A DNA stretch of 64,000 nucleotides from positions 1-64,000 of the forward strand of contig CAZKFM010000004.1 of assembly GCA_964552195.1 (NCBI GenBank), read 5' to 3'. The notes under the pieces were generated by a model that was not told the origin of the DNA, did no database searches, and saw nothing but the letters and a program-made list of their open reading frames with translations. Source of the stretch: CAZKAP01 sp964552195. Lineage in GTDB: Bacteria > Bacteroidota > Bacteroidia > Flavobacteriales > Flavobacteriaceae. This document shows positions 50,048 to 57,915 of the stretch, piece by piece. The translations under genes were made by a program, and so were the position numbers. How positions within the stretch are numbered: the stretch's first letter is position 1; every line of letters begins with the position of its first letter.

Positions 50048-50944
50048 TTAGTTGTTTTGGGTTACGGCCAGGAATTGCTCTTCCAGGCTCTCTTTGCGCT
50101 TAACCAGGTGAGAAAGAACGATGCCCTTCTCCATGAGTTCCGAATTGAGCTCGGAGGCCTCATAGGGTTCACTCAGGTAGGCAAAAAGGAGTTCTCCTTC
50201 CTGACGTACCTTTTCAATGCGTTGGTTCCCTTTGAGATATTCTTCCAGTTTTTGGTTGTCATCGCTGCCCAGAACGAAGAAGCCATGAGTCTGTATCATT
50301 TCGTCCACCCGACCGATATATAGGCTTTCACCCCTGCGGAGTATAATGGCATGGGTACAGACCTTCTCGACCTCGTCCAGCAGGTGAGAGGCCAGAAGTA
50401 TGGTCGTGCCGCGAGCCGCTATTCCCTTGATGAGTTCCCGGATTTGGTGGATCCCCTGAGGGTCCAGGCCGTTGGTGGGTTCGTCCAGGATCAAAATCTC
50501 CGGTTCGTTCAGCAGGGCCGAGGCGATGGCCAGCCGTTGCTTCATACCCAATGAGTATGTCTTGAATTTGCTGTCCTGACGGTCCCATAAACCAACGAGC
50601 CTCAATTTTTCTTCGATTCGCCCTTCGGATACCCCTTTGATTTTAGCCACCAGCTTTAGATTCTGGTAGGCGGTGAGGTAGGGATAGAAGTTAGGTCGTT
50701 CTATAATGGCGCCTACTTTTTTGAGCGCTTCATGGGTATCCGTGTTACCTCCGAACCACTCGAAGGTTCCGGAGGTCGCATTAACCACATTGAGGACGAT
50801 ACCCAGCGTAGTGGATTTCCCACTGCCGTTGGGCCCTAGTATGCCATAGACATTTCCTTTTTCTATGGTAAAGGAAAGATCCTTGACGGCCGTCAGGGAG
50901 CCAAAATTTTTCGTCAGGTTGTTGACTTTGAGAATTTCTTGCAA
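50048..50944 (-). CDS. ABC transporter ATP-binding protein
   Basis: The ATPase partner of the permease, 298 residues. Walker A GPNGSGKSTT (about 38-47), Q-loop region ERPNFYPYLTAYQNL, signature YSLGMKQRLAIASALL, Walker B ILILDEPTNGLDP and H-loop LLASHLL are complete. The C-terminal 80 residues are a small extra domain. It belongs to the BcrA/lantibiotic-export-like group. The promoter region is shared with a divergent kinase-like gene and holds an inverted repeat at 50970-50984. Confidence 0.9.
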   Translation of the reverse strand: MQEILKVNNLTKNFGSLTAVKDLSFTIEKGNVYGILGPNGSGKSTTLGIVLNVVNATSGTFEWFGGNTDTHEALKKVGAIIERPNFYPYLTAYQNLKLVAKIKGVSEGRIEEKLRLVGLWDRQDSKFKTYSLGMKQRLAIASALLNEPEILILDEPTNGLDPQGIHQIRELIKGIAARGTTILLASHLLDEVEKVCTHAIILRRGESLYIGRVDEMIQTHGFFVLGSDDNQKLEEYLKGNQRIEKVRQEGELLFAYLSEPYEASELNSELMEKGIVLSHLVKRKESLEEQFLAVTQNN

Positions 50945-50969
50945 GATGGTCGAGTTTAAGGGTATACGT

Positions 50970-50984
50970 TAAATCGACGATTTA
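50970..50984. promoter_or_regulatory. Inverted repeat TAAATCG-A-CGATTTA in divergent promoter region
   Basis: A perfect 7-1-7 inverted repeat in the 71-base gap between the ABC exporter operon and the divergent unassigned gene. It could serve as an operator for both. A TACTTTTT element follows at 50988 toward the plus-strand gene. Confidence 0.45.
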
Positions 50985-51015
50985 TCGTACTTTTTGTTAC
51001 AATATAGCATGCCTT

Positions 51016-52071
51016 ATGTCGGACGAAAAACTCCTGTCGAAAAAAAAACCCGCCTTCCCCATCAGTCCTGAACTTCAGGGATACCTGGAGCGATACAGCC
51101 GCCTTATCGAGATTCCCATCTTTTATGAAGACCTGCTGAGATTCTCCGGAGCCGTTTCGGTTCACGACAAAGAAGACAAGGATACCCTCTGGGTCCGGGT
51201 GTACTACTCGGATTACGAGCGGGAAGAGATCGATCGCAGCCTGAAGACAGTGTATTCCATATTGCATTCCGATGGTTCCGACCGCATATTGGAATACCTC
51301 AATATCGATTGGGTGGACTTCTGTACATTCGGCAATTCCAAGCCTTTTCGGGTTAAAGTCCGAAACATACTCAACGACAATTTCACGTATCTGTATATCA
51401 AAAAAGCTGATGCCTCAAGGGTTTACGGTTTGGAACTGGAACATTTACTCTCTCCGAACAACCTTAATTTCCTGGTTTATAAGGACACATTAATAGAAGA
51501 ACATATCGTCGGAGTACCTGGTGATGTCTTTATTGAGACCATGCTTCCGCATTGCACTCCAAGGGAACAATCGCAGCTGGCCAAGGAGTTTGTGAAGTTC
51601 AACGAGCGCTGCATGATATGTTTGCTGGGGGATATGCGCTCGTACAATTATGTTGTAATTCCCACTCACGATTTCGATCACGTCATCTATAAGATTCGGG
51701 CTATCGATTTCGATCAGCAGTGTTTCGAAGGCAACTTCAAGGTTTACCGGCCTGTGTTCTATAAAGAAAATCGGCCCATGGTGGATCTGGTGCAAAACCG
51801 GCTGATCCGGAGTTCGGTGGACCAGTATAAGCTGGAGGAGCGCTCCATGGTTGCTCGAAGGATTATCAGTTCGGGCAACCGGATCAAGCGATTGATCCGC
51901 GTTGCCAAAAACGATGTGATTTCCTATCCGGAGAATGTGGAACGGTTAAAAATGGAAATCCACGCGATGACGCACGACCGAAATTTCAAGAGCAGTAAAT
52001 CCATGGGGGACATATTGGGCCATGCCCTGGATTTCGTTAGCAGGAATTACAAGGATTTGCGGGCCTTCTAG
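51016..52071 (+). CDS. Unassigned protein with kinase-like motifs, 351 aa
   Basis: A soluble protein without signal peptide or membrane span that I cannot place in a family. Several motifs fall in the order of an aminoglycoside-phosphotransferase/HipA-type kinase: a strand TYLYIKKADASR (about 124-135, possible ATP lysine), the hinge-like LIEEHIVGVPG (159-169), LLGDMRSYNYVVI (203-215) with Asp206 and Asn211 spaced as in HGDxxxxN, and AIDFD (229-233) like the metal-binding Asp motif. The C-terminal 90 residues are helical and basic. It is divergent from an ABC exporter and convergent with an NdpA-like gene. The kinase idea is inference. Confidence 0.6.
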   Translation: MSDEKLLSKKKPAFPISPELQGYLERYSRLIEIPIFYEDLLRFSGAVSVHDKEDKDTLWVRVYYSDYEREEIDRSLKTVYSILHSDGSDRILEYLNIDWVDFCTFGNSKPFRVKVRNILNDNFTYLYIKKADASRVYGLELEHLLSPNNLNFLVYKDTLIEEHIVGVPGDVFIETMLPHCTPREQSQLAKEFVKFNERCMICLLGDMRSYNYVVIPTHDFDHVIYKIRAIDFDQQCFEGNFKVYRPVFYKENRPMVDLVQNRLIRSSVDQYKLEERSMVARRIISSGNRIKRLIRVAKNDVISYPENVERLKMEIHAMTHDRNFKSSKSMGDILGHALDFVSRNYKDLRAF

Positions 52072-52099
52072 GGGATGGCCTAAAACAGGCTGCAAGCCA

Positions 52100-53161
52100 T
52101 TAACTTCCCTTGACCTCCTGGTTGAAATACACCAGGTAGTAGTACATTTGACGTTCTTCGTCCCAGCCTTTTTCAACAAATTTCTCCGCAGATTCGGGAT
52201 TGACGAAATTCATGCGTATCTGAACATGTGTGTCCAGATGGATTACGCTTTTGATCTTCTTTCGCGCATCGCTCACAGCCGTATTGGCGATATCGAACTG
52301 AGACACATCCTCGATGTGATATTTGGGACCCTTTTCTAACTTGTAGTGCTTGAATTCGGGTACCAGGTCGGGATTATCGATCACCTCGTTCAGAAAACGG
52401 CTTTCTTCGAATTCGTCGTTCTTGGCGAAGTGATTCACCGCCCGGTTCATGAAAAGTACTTCCTGTTGCTTGTCCTCCGCCGGGAGCACGACTTCCTTAG
52501 CAAAATTCTGGCAGAATTTCAGGTAGTTCTTAGTATAGAAATTCTCGTCGGTCAATGGGGCAAGTCCCAGAAATTGTTCCAGCCAGTACTTGGCATCGTA
52601 GCGGTTGGAATCCACGCTGAGGACCTTGTATCCCTGATCAGCCAGACGATTAAAGATCAGGCAACCCTTGTCCAGTTTCTTGACATTAACTCCCTGTCGA
52701 ATGGATAATTCCAGCTCGGATTCCCCTTCGGTAAACTGAAGAAAGTCATCCTTGAGTTCGCTCTTGAAGATGCCGATAGCCTCCGTTTTTTCATTGTCCA
52801 GCATAACGTCGGAGAAATAAGCCACATAGACTTCACCGCTCTTGATATGCGGGTGCATGGACTGCTCATACAGGTATCGGGCTACGTCGACAGATCGTTC
52901 ATGCGTGCTTTCCGGCTGCTTAAAAATCTGTCCGGCCCATTCGTTCAGGGGATGGAGTTCGAGCGATTCCTTATGTGTAAAGCAATAGTAGTTTTCCTCT
53001 TTTTCCCTGAAAGGCTTGAAGAAGTATTCTTTGAGTATGCCGGAAGTTTCATCGGTGAGCTTGCAGGGTCGTTTCGAAAGGAAAGCCGACTCCCCACGGT
53101 GTTTGTTGCCTACCCGGTGAAGGGATAGCGATTCTATTTGAGCCGCATATAAATTGATCAT
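52100..53161 (-). CDS. Nucleoid-associated protein (NdpA/YejK-like)
   Basis: A 353-residue protein of the NA37 family that associates with the bacterial nucleoid. Recognisable segments are the N-terminal AAQIESLSLHRVGNKHRGE, VAYFSDVMLDNEKTEAIGIFKSE (in parts), the Asp/Arg-containing SVDSNRYDAKYWLEQFL and the C-terminal VIHLDTHVQIRMNF. Bacteroidota members are about this length. A -7 box lies at 53214-53221. Its role in chromosome organisation here is inferred only from the family. Confidence 0.82.
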   Translation of the reverse strand: MINLYAAQIESLSLHRVGNKHRGESAFLSKRPCKLTDETSGILKEYFFKPFREKEENYYCFTHKESLELHPLNEWAGQIFKQPESTHERSVDVARYLYEQSMHPHIKSGEVYVAYFSDVMLDNEKTEAIGIFKSELKDDFLQFTEGESELELSIRQGVNVKKLDKGCLIFNRLADQGYKVLSVDSNRYDAKYWLEQFLGLAPLTDENFYTKNYLKFCQNFAKEVVLPAEDKQQEVLFMNRAVNHFAKNDEFEESRFLNEVIDNPDLVPEFKHYKLEKGPKYHIEDVSQFDIANTAVSDARKKIKSVIHLDTHVQIRMNFVNPESAEKFVEKGWDEERQMYYYLVYFNQEVKGS

Positions 53162-53213
53162 AGTGTTCGATTCAGGGGGTAATCGGGCCGGAAAGCTCCG
53201 GAAACGAGACGGG

Positions 53214-53221
53214 CAAAATTA
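53214..53221 (-). promoter_or_regulatory. -7 box TAATTTTG for the NdpA-like gene
   Basis: Exact TAnnTTTG match on the minus strand, 52 bases before the ATG at 53161. Confidence 0.5.
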
Positions 53222-53268
53222 ATACAAAGAAAGGCTACGGGCAATGCAACGGCCTGGCGCGGCAAGCG

Positions 53269-53772
53269 TTAATTCCAGTTTTCGTCGAAGTCCAGGTCGT
53301 CATAGTTGTCTATGGGGTCTTCCAGACCCATATCGGAATCGGTTTCGAACAGCTTTTCGGGGGCTTCATCGGGAATATCTCCGAAACTGAAAAGAATCAT
53401 GGGGTACTGCTGTCCATCTTCCTTACCTTCAATATCGGCCAGTTCGACAAAAAAAGTCCACATATTGAGGAAGTCGTACACATAAAGCAAGCGAGGTTGA
53501 TCTTTGTTGATCACCTCTTCCAGCCTGACCTCGGACATCCTGCGGTTTTCGGACTGGAGTTCGTCCATGGGAAACAGTACAATTTCCTCTTCCTGATTCC
53601 ACTTTTCGTCGCAGGTGTAGAACGAAGCCATTTCGTTTCCCAGGAAACCGAATGCCTGCGTAAGGGTGTTGTGAAAATCCTCCAGGCTGATATGCTCCTC
53701 GACGGCTATATCCCTGAACACGTCTTCTTGTGCATCCAGGATAATTCGAATTTTATATATAGAACCCGCCAT
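53269..53772 (-). CDS. Plasmid pRiA4b Orf3-like protein
   Basis: A 167-residue acidic protein. The ATG at 53772 (MAGSIYKIRIILDAQEDVFR) matches the family start, whereas a frame extending to 53820 adds polar residues not seen in relatives. The HISLEDFHNTLTQAFGF segment, the FYTCDEKW motif and LLYVYDFLNMWTFFVEL correspond to the PRiA4_ORF3 domain, a family common on chromosomes despite its name. The tail is Asp-rich (DNYDDLDFDENWN). The function is unknown. Confidence 0.8.
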   Translation of the reverse strand: MAGSIYKIRIILDAQEDVFRDIAVEEHISLEDFHNTLTQAFGFLGNEMASFYTCDEKWNQEEEIVLFPMDELQSENRRMSEVRLEEVINKDQPRLLYVYDFLNMWTFFVELADIEGKEDGQQYPMILFSFGDIPDEAPEKLFETDSDMGLEDPIDNYDDLDFDENWN

Positions 53773-53867
53773 ATCGTTTTTGTTAGGCGTATTAGCATCG
53801 CCATTCCCTAAAATTACCAAAAATTATGCTGCCGGGTATTTCTTCGACTTAGGCCATCGTTCCGGTC

Positions 53868-54896
53868 TCAGATGGCAATACTCAGATTGCGGGCGTATCC
53901 CCGGAGTACCAGATAGAAGACAGTTCCGAAGAGGAGCGAAGACAACAACAGGTGCAGCGGTTGCGATGCCATGGGAAAGTCCAGATAGGACATGGCTACG
54001 CCCGTTCCGATTTCAAGGAACAAAAGGAGTACGATCCAATGGATAACCGGGAGCCTGAAGTTATTCTTACGGATGTACCACCATAGGTAGAGAATCGTCA
54101 GGGTAAGCAGTATGGAGAAGGAGCGGTGGACGTAGAAAATCCAGGGAGCCGCCTCGGTCCAGTTGCCTTCGTAGGGGTTGCCGTATCCGAGTCCGGCCTC
54201 ATCTACAAACTGCCGGACCTGGGTTCCCATCACGATCTGTACGATGAGCATTCCCAGTCCCAGTAAGGCCAGAGAACGGCTTCGGCTATCGAAATGATAG
54301 AGGCGGATAGGGTGTTTGAAAAAATGGATGATATACACCAGTATGCCAACCAGCACTAACGCCATGAGCATGTGGATGGTAATTCGGTAAGGTGCCAGTA
54401 CGGAGTAGACCACAGTTGCACCCAGCCATGCCTGAAACAGAATTCCTATGAGGAAGAAAACGGACAGCCGGGTGATTTTGGGAAAGGTCTTTCGGAATGA
54501 GAAAGACATCACGGCGAGGACCAGGGCAGCTAGTCCCGCCAGGGCCCCCAGCAGCCTGTTGATGTACTCGATCCAGGTGTGCCAGGGATTGAAAATCGCA
54601 TAATCATGACGGGTGTACGCCTCCCAGTTCTCCGGGTTGAATGCATCACCTGTGGTGAAGTTCGAGGATGCCGACAGCAGCTGGTTCTCCCAAACGATCA
54701 TTTGACCTTTATCAAATTCGCGTCCCGGGACCCATTGAAGTACGGACTCCTCCGTAGGAGGAATGAGGTATCCGAAACACTTTGGCCAGTCCGGACAGCC
54801 CATACCACTTCCCGTGTTACGGACGGTCCCGCCCGCTGCTATAACCAGGAAAATCAGGACAAGTGTGAACCGTGCGAATCGTTCGAAAAAAATCAT
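53868..54896 (-). CDS. ctaA: Heme A synthase (CtaA/COX15)
   Basis: Converts heme O to heme A for cytochrome oxidase in the inner membrane. The 342 residues have eight hydrophobic helices in two halves. The heme-ligand histidines of the family appear in NPWHTWIEYINRLLG, RITIHMLMALVL, FYVHRSFSILL and QPLHLLLSSLL. The N-terminal GGTVRNTGSGMGCPDWPKCFG carries the conserved cysteine pair region. Other cytochrome assembly genes are outside the window. TATTTTTA, near the -7 consensus, lies about 15 bases upstream. Confidence 0.93.
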   Translation of the reverse strand: MIFFERFARFTLVLIFLVIAAGGTVRNTGSGMGCPDWPKCFGYLIPPTEESVLQWVPGREFDKGQMIVWENQLLSASSNFTTGDAFNPENWEAYTRHDYAIFNPWHTWIEYINRLLGALAGLAALVLAVMSFSFRKTFPKITRLSVFFLIGILFQAWLGATVVYSVLAPYRITIHMLMALVLVGILVYIIHFFKHPIRLYHFDSRSRSLALLGLGMLIVQIVMGTQVRQFVDEAGLGYGNPYEGNWTEAAPWIFYVHRSFSILLTLTILYLWWYIRKNNFRLPVIHWIVLLLFLEIGTGVAMSYLDFPMASQPLHLLLSSLLFGTVFYLVLRGYARNLSIAI

Positions 54897-54997
54897 GAAT
54901 CTTTTCTGTAAAAATACGTAAGATAGAGGGATCGAAGCAAGGCATAAGCCCGGTCAGAACGGGGTTTTACAAGGTATTAACAATTGGCGTGTTCAAC

Positions 54998-56950
54998 TTA
55001 GTTGGTCACGATGAATTCCGAACGGCGGTTCTCGTCGTGCAGAGCCCGATCGCAGTCCGTACCGTTTCCGCAGTCGTTCATCAACTGGGTTTCACCAAAG
55101 CCTCTCGCCTCAATTCTACTGGGGCTTATTCCCCTTCTCACGAGCCAGTTTCGGGTTTCCTGTGCCCTGAGCTCGGATAACCTCAGGTTATAGCTGTCGT
55201 CTCCCCGGCTATCGGTATGAGATCGGATCGAAATCTGCGAATCCGGGTAATCCTTCATATATGCAAGGATCTTCTTCAGCTCATCTTCTGCGTCGGCCCG
55301 GATGGACGACTGGTTGGTGTCGAAATATATCGGCTTAAGCGAAAGGTACTTTGCCAGGTCCGTACCCTGAACCGCCTTCTTGATTACCGGCCTTAACGGC
55401 AGGGATAGCGTTGTAAAGGATTTGTCTGTATTTAGGACGAAATGTTTACTGCTTTTCTTGTATTCGGGATGGTTACCGATGGCGGTGAGTTCTGTATCCT
55501 CGCAAGTGACCAGGAAGCGAAACCTCCCCGGTGAGCCCGTTGGAACGATACCGAGCTTTTCCCCATTCGACCGGTAAACCTCAAGAGATGCATTGGCTAT
55601 AGGTGTTCCGTCTTTGGAACTGATGATAAATCCTTCGATTTCCTTATAGCACCCAAAGATCAGGGGTTTGAGTTCCTTAATGGCATAAATGTCGTCCCCG
55701 CCCATGCCTCCGGGCCGGTTGGATGCAAAGAATCCGCTTTTGCGGTCCTCTCGGATAATAAAAGAGAAGTCGTCATAGGGCCCGTTTACCGGCTCACCGA
55801 GGTTGGTCAGGTGGTCTTCTCCTCCCATGACCAGTTCTGCGGCAAAGATGTCTAGCCCACCCAGACCGGGATGCCCGTCCGAGGCAAAGTAGAGTATTCC
55901 TTTAGTAGAGCAGAACGGGAAGGTCTCCCGCCCCTCGGTATTGATTTCCGGCCCCAGATTTACGGGGTCGCCGAGTTTACCGTCGGGATGTATGTGAACC
56001 TGGTACAGATCCGATTGTCCATACCCCCCGGGCCGGTCAGAAGCGAAGTACAACAGGGTTCCGTCTGCGTTGAGCGCCGGATGGGCCGTGGAGAAGTCGT
56101 CACCGTTTATGTGCAGTTCTTCGGGTTCGGTCCACTGTTCGCCTTTGAGTGAAGATCGGTAAATCTTGAGCCGGCTTACTCCGGACTCGTCCCTGGCCAG
56201 TATCCCTTCCCGGGTATTGTTCCGGGTAAAATACATCGTCTTGCCATCCGGGGTGAAACTCGCTGAGGACTCATGTGCATTTTTGTTGAAGAATTCCAGA
56301 GGTCGTACCCGGTTAATGTCATCCGCGGGTGCCAGTGAAACCCCGTACAGGTCCAAAAATGGCTGATTGTTCCAGAGGTGCTTCCTTTTGATGATCATAC
56401 CCGTATCCCGGTTACTGCTGAAGATCATGGAGTCTTTCCAATAGGTAGGTGCGAAGTCCGAAGCGCTGGAATTGAAGCCCATGGAACGTATGCGGTAGCG
56501 CTGTTCCATGTCCTGAATGACCCTGCGATATCTGGGGTTCGTGCTGAATGCAATGCCGCGTTGATCCTGATCGTTGCGGCATGCCAGCACCGTCATAATG
56601 CTGTCGGCTTTGTTAAAGTCGCCTGTGCTGCGCATGGAGAGCGCGAAGCGGTGGAGTAAGTCGTTTTTAAGGGTATCTCGACTTTGGGCCAATCTCGAAT
56701 AGTACTCAGCAGCCTGCTCGTAGCGGGCCGTATGGAAATACGACTCGGCCAGCTGTTCGAGGTATGGAGAAACGTCCTCTCCGTGTTCCTTCAGCCAGTC
56801 GAAGGATTGAATGGCCTTGCTATAAGCGAAACCATGATAATAGGCCAGGGCCTTCTCGACGGTGATCTTTTGGGCGTTTGCCGGACTGTGAAACATAAAC
56901 ACAGGCAGTAGCCAACCCCAGGCGAATCGTATGTAAAACTTCGTCTTCAT
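54998..56950 (-). CDS. OmpA-family protein with TPR, PD40 propeller and carboxypeptidase-D-like domains
   Basis: A 650-residue outer-membrane-associated protein. The signal peptide ends SPANAQ. TPR-like helices occupy about 30-130 (AYYHGFAYSKAIQSFDWL). A WD40/PD40 propeller at about 170-420 shows repeated blades such as HPALNADGTLLYFASDRPGG and GFFASNRPGGMGGDDIY. A CarboxypepD-reg/beta domain lies at about 430-520. The OmpA domain is at 535-650 (YFDTNQSSIR, ISIRSHTDSRGDDSYN, RIEARGFGE) and binds peptidoglycan. It starts one base within the PorP gene stop (TAATG). This architecture is the usual partner of PorP/SprF proteins and type B surface adhesins. Confidence 0.9.
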   Translation of the reverse strand: MKTKFYIRFAWGWLLPVFMFHSPANAQKITVEKALAYYHGFAYSKAIQSFDWLKEHGEDVSPYLEQLAESYFHTARYEQAAEYYSRLAQSRDTLKNDLLHRFALSMRSTGDFNKADSIMTVLACRNDQDQRGIAFSTNPRYRRVIQDMEQRYRIRSMGFNSSASDFAPTYWKDSMIFSSNRDTGMIIKRKHLWNNQPFLDLYGVSLAPADDINRVRPLEFFNKNAHESSASFTPDGKTMYFTRNNTREGILARDESGVSRLKIYRSSLKGEQWTEPEELHINGDDFSTAHPALNADGTLLYFASDRPGGYGQSDLYQVHIHPDGKLGDPVNLGPEINTEGRETFPFCSTKGILYFASDGHPGLGGLDIFAAELVMGGEDHLTNLGEPVNGPYDDFSFIIREDRKSGFFASNRPGGMGGDDIYAIKELKPLIFGCYKEIEGFIISSKDGTPIANASLEVYRSNGEKLGIVPTGSPGRFRFLVTCEDTELTAIGNHPEYKKSSKHFVLNTDKSFTTLSLPLRPVIKKAVQGTDLAKYLSLKPIYFDTNQSSIRADAEDELKKILAYMKDYPDSQISIRSHTDSRGDDSYNLRLSELRAQETRNWLVRRGISPSRIEARGFGETQLMNDCGNGTDCDRALHDENRRSEFIVTN

Positions 56951-57915
56951 TAGAAAAATCTCGGGGTTATGATTTTATCGAAACCTCGGATAAACTCGTA
57001 TCTTAGGAATATTTCCACGGACCCATTGTTGAAAGCTGTACTGCCCAACTGCGTCGTTTCCCAGTCGTAGGCTACACCCAGCATAAGCTGATTGCTGATC
57101 TGATAACTGAACAAGCCGCTTACAGCGGCCGAAAGGCGATAGGCAGCCCCTACCGAGAAGCGCTCCTGAAAGAACAGGTTTGCAGACAGGTCGGCCTGCA
57201 ATGGTGCTCCATTCACCGCTTTCAGGAGGAAGGCGGGCTTTATTTTCCATTCCGGGCTCAGGTCGTATACGGCTCCTCCCATCAGGTAAACATTCATGCG
57301 TTCCTCAGCGACGAATCGCATGTTTCCACTGTTCTGGAAATGTTCGGTTGCCAGGAAATTGGGGACTGATAAGCCCGCATAGTACCTCGGTGTATGGTAG
57401 TAGACCCCGGCTCCGAAATTGGGTGAGAAACGGTTGTCGATAGCCGATTCCAGCAAGGGTATGTCGGCACTGTTGTAATTCCGGAGTTGATTGAAATCGA
57501 TATTCAGCGAATGCCCGCCAAGCTTAAGCCCGAAGGAGAGCCGGTCCGTTTCTGAAAGGGAAATGGTGTAGGAAACGGCAGCGTCGAAATAGGTGTCCTG
57601 ATTGGTCCCGTTTCCAATTTCATCATTGATGATGGAAAAACCGATACCAAGCCCCCTGCTCAATGGAGTGTGTATGTTAAAGGTCTGGCTGTTGGGTGCC
57701 CCGTCGAGACCAAGCCATTGACTCCGGTAAACGCCGGTTGCACTCAGCACCCCCCGTGTCCCTGCATAGGCAGGATTTATGGATAGGGTATTGTACATAT
57801 ACTGAGTGAACTGGGCATCCTGCTGGGCCTGTAACTCGCCTAGGGTGAGAATCAGGAAGCACGTGCTCCAGAAGAAGGTCCGGGGGAAATGTGATATCGC
57901 CTTCATTCGATTCAT
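56950..57915 (-). CDS. PorP/SprF-family type IX secretion-associated outer-membrane protein
   Basis: A 321-residue beta-barrel protein. After a signal peptide ending LQAQQ comes the family hallmark DAQFTQYMYNTLSINPAYAGTRG, then YRSQWLGLDGAPNSQTF and alternating amphipathic strands to the end. SprF of Flavobacterium johnsoniae is needed to secrete its neighbouring adhesin SprB; members next to genes with type B C-terminal domains are thought to act the same way. It is the middle gene of a tightly packed operon: its ATG overlaps the stop of the adhesin gene (ATGA) and its stop overlaps the OmpA start. A second ATG at 57906 is also possible. Confidence 0.92.
   Translation of the reverse strand: MNRMKAISHFPRTFFWSTCFLILTLGELQAQQDAQFTQYMYNTLSINPAYAGTRGVLSATGVYRSQWLGLDGAPNSQTFNIHTPLSRGLGIGFSIINDEIGNGTNQDTYFDAAVSYTISLSETDRLSFGLKLGGHSLNIDFNQLRNYNSADIPLLESAIDNRFSPNFGAGVYYHTPRYYAGLSVPNFLATEHFQNSGNMRFVAEERMNVYLMGGAVYDLSPEWKIKPAFLLKAVNGAPLQADLSANLFFQERFSVGAAYRLSAAVSGLFSYQISNQLMLGVAYDWETTQLGSTAFNNGSVEIFLRYEFIRGFDKIITPRFF

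Noticed and set aside
53269..53772. Plasmid-derived island suggested by the pRiA4b Orf3-like gene
   Set aside because: The family is common on Bacteroidota chromosomes, and the neighbours are core genes with no integrase, direct repeats or shift in composition.
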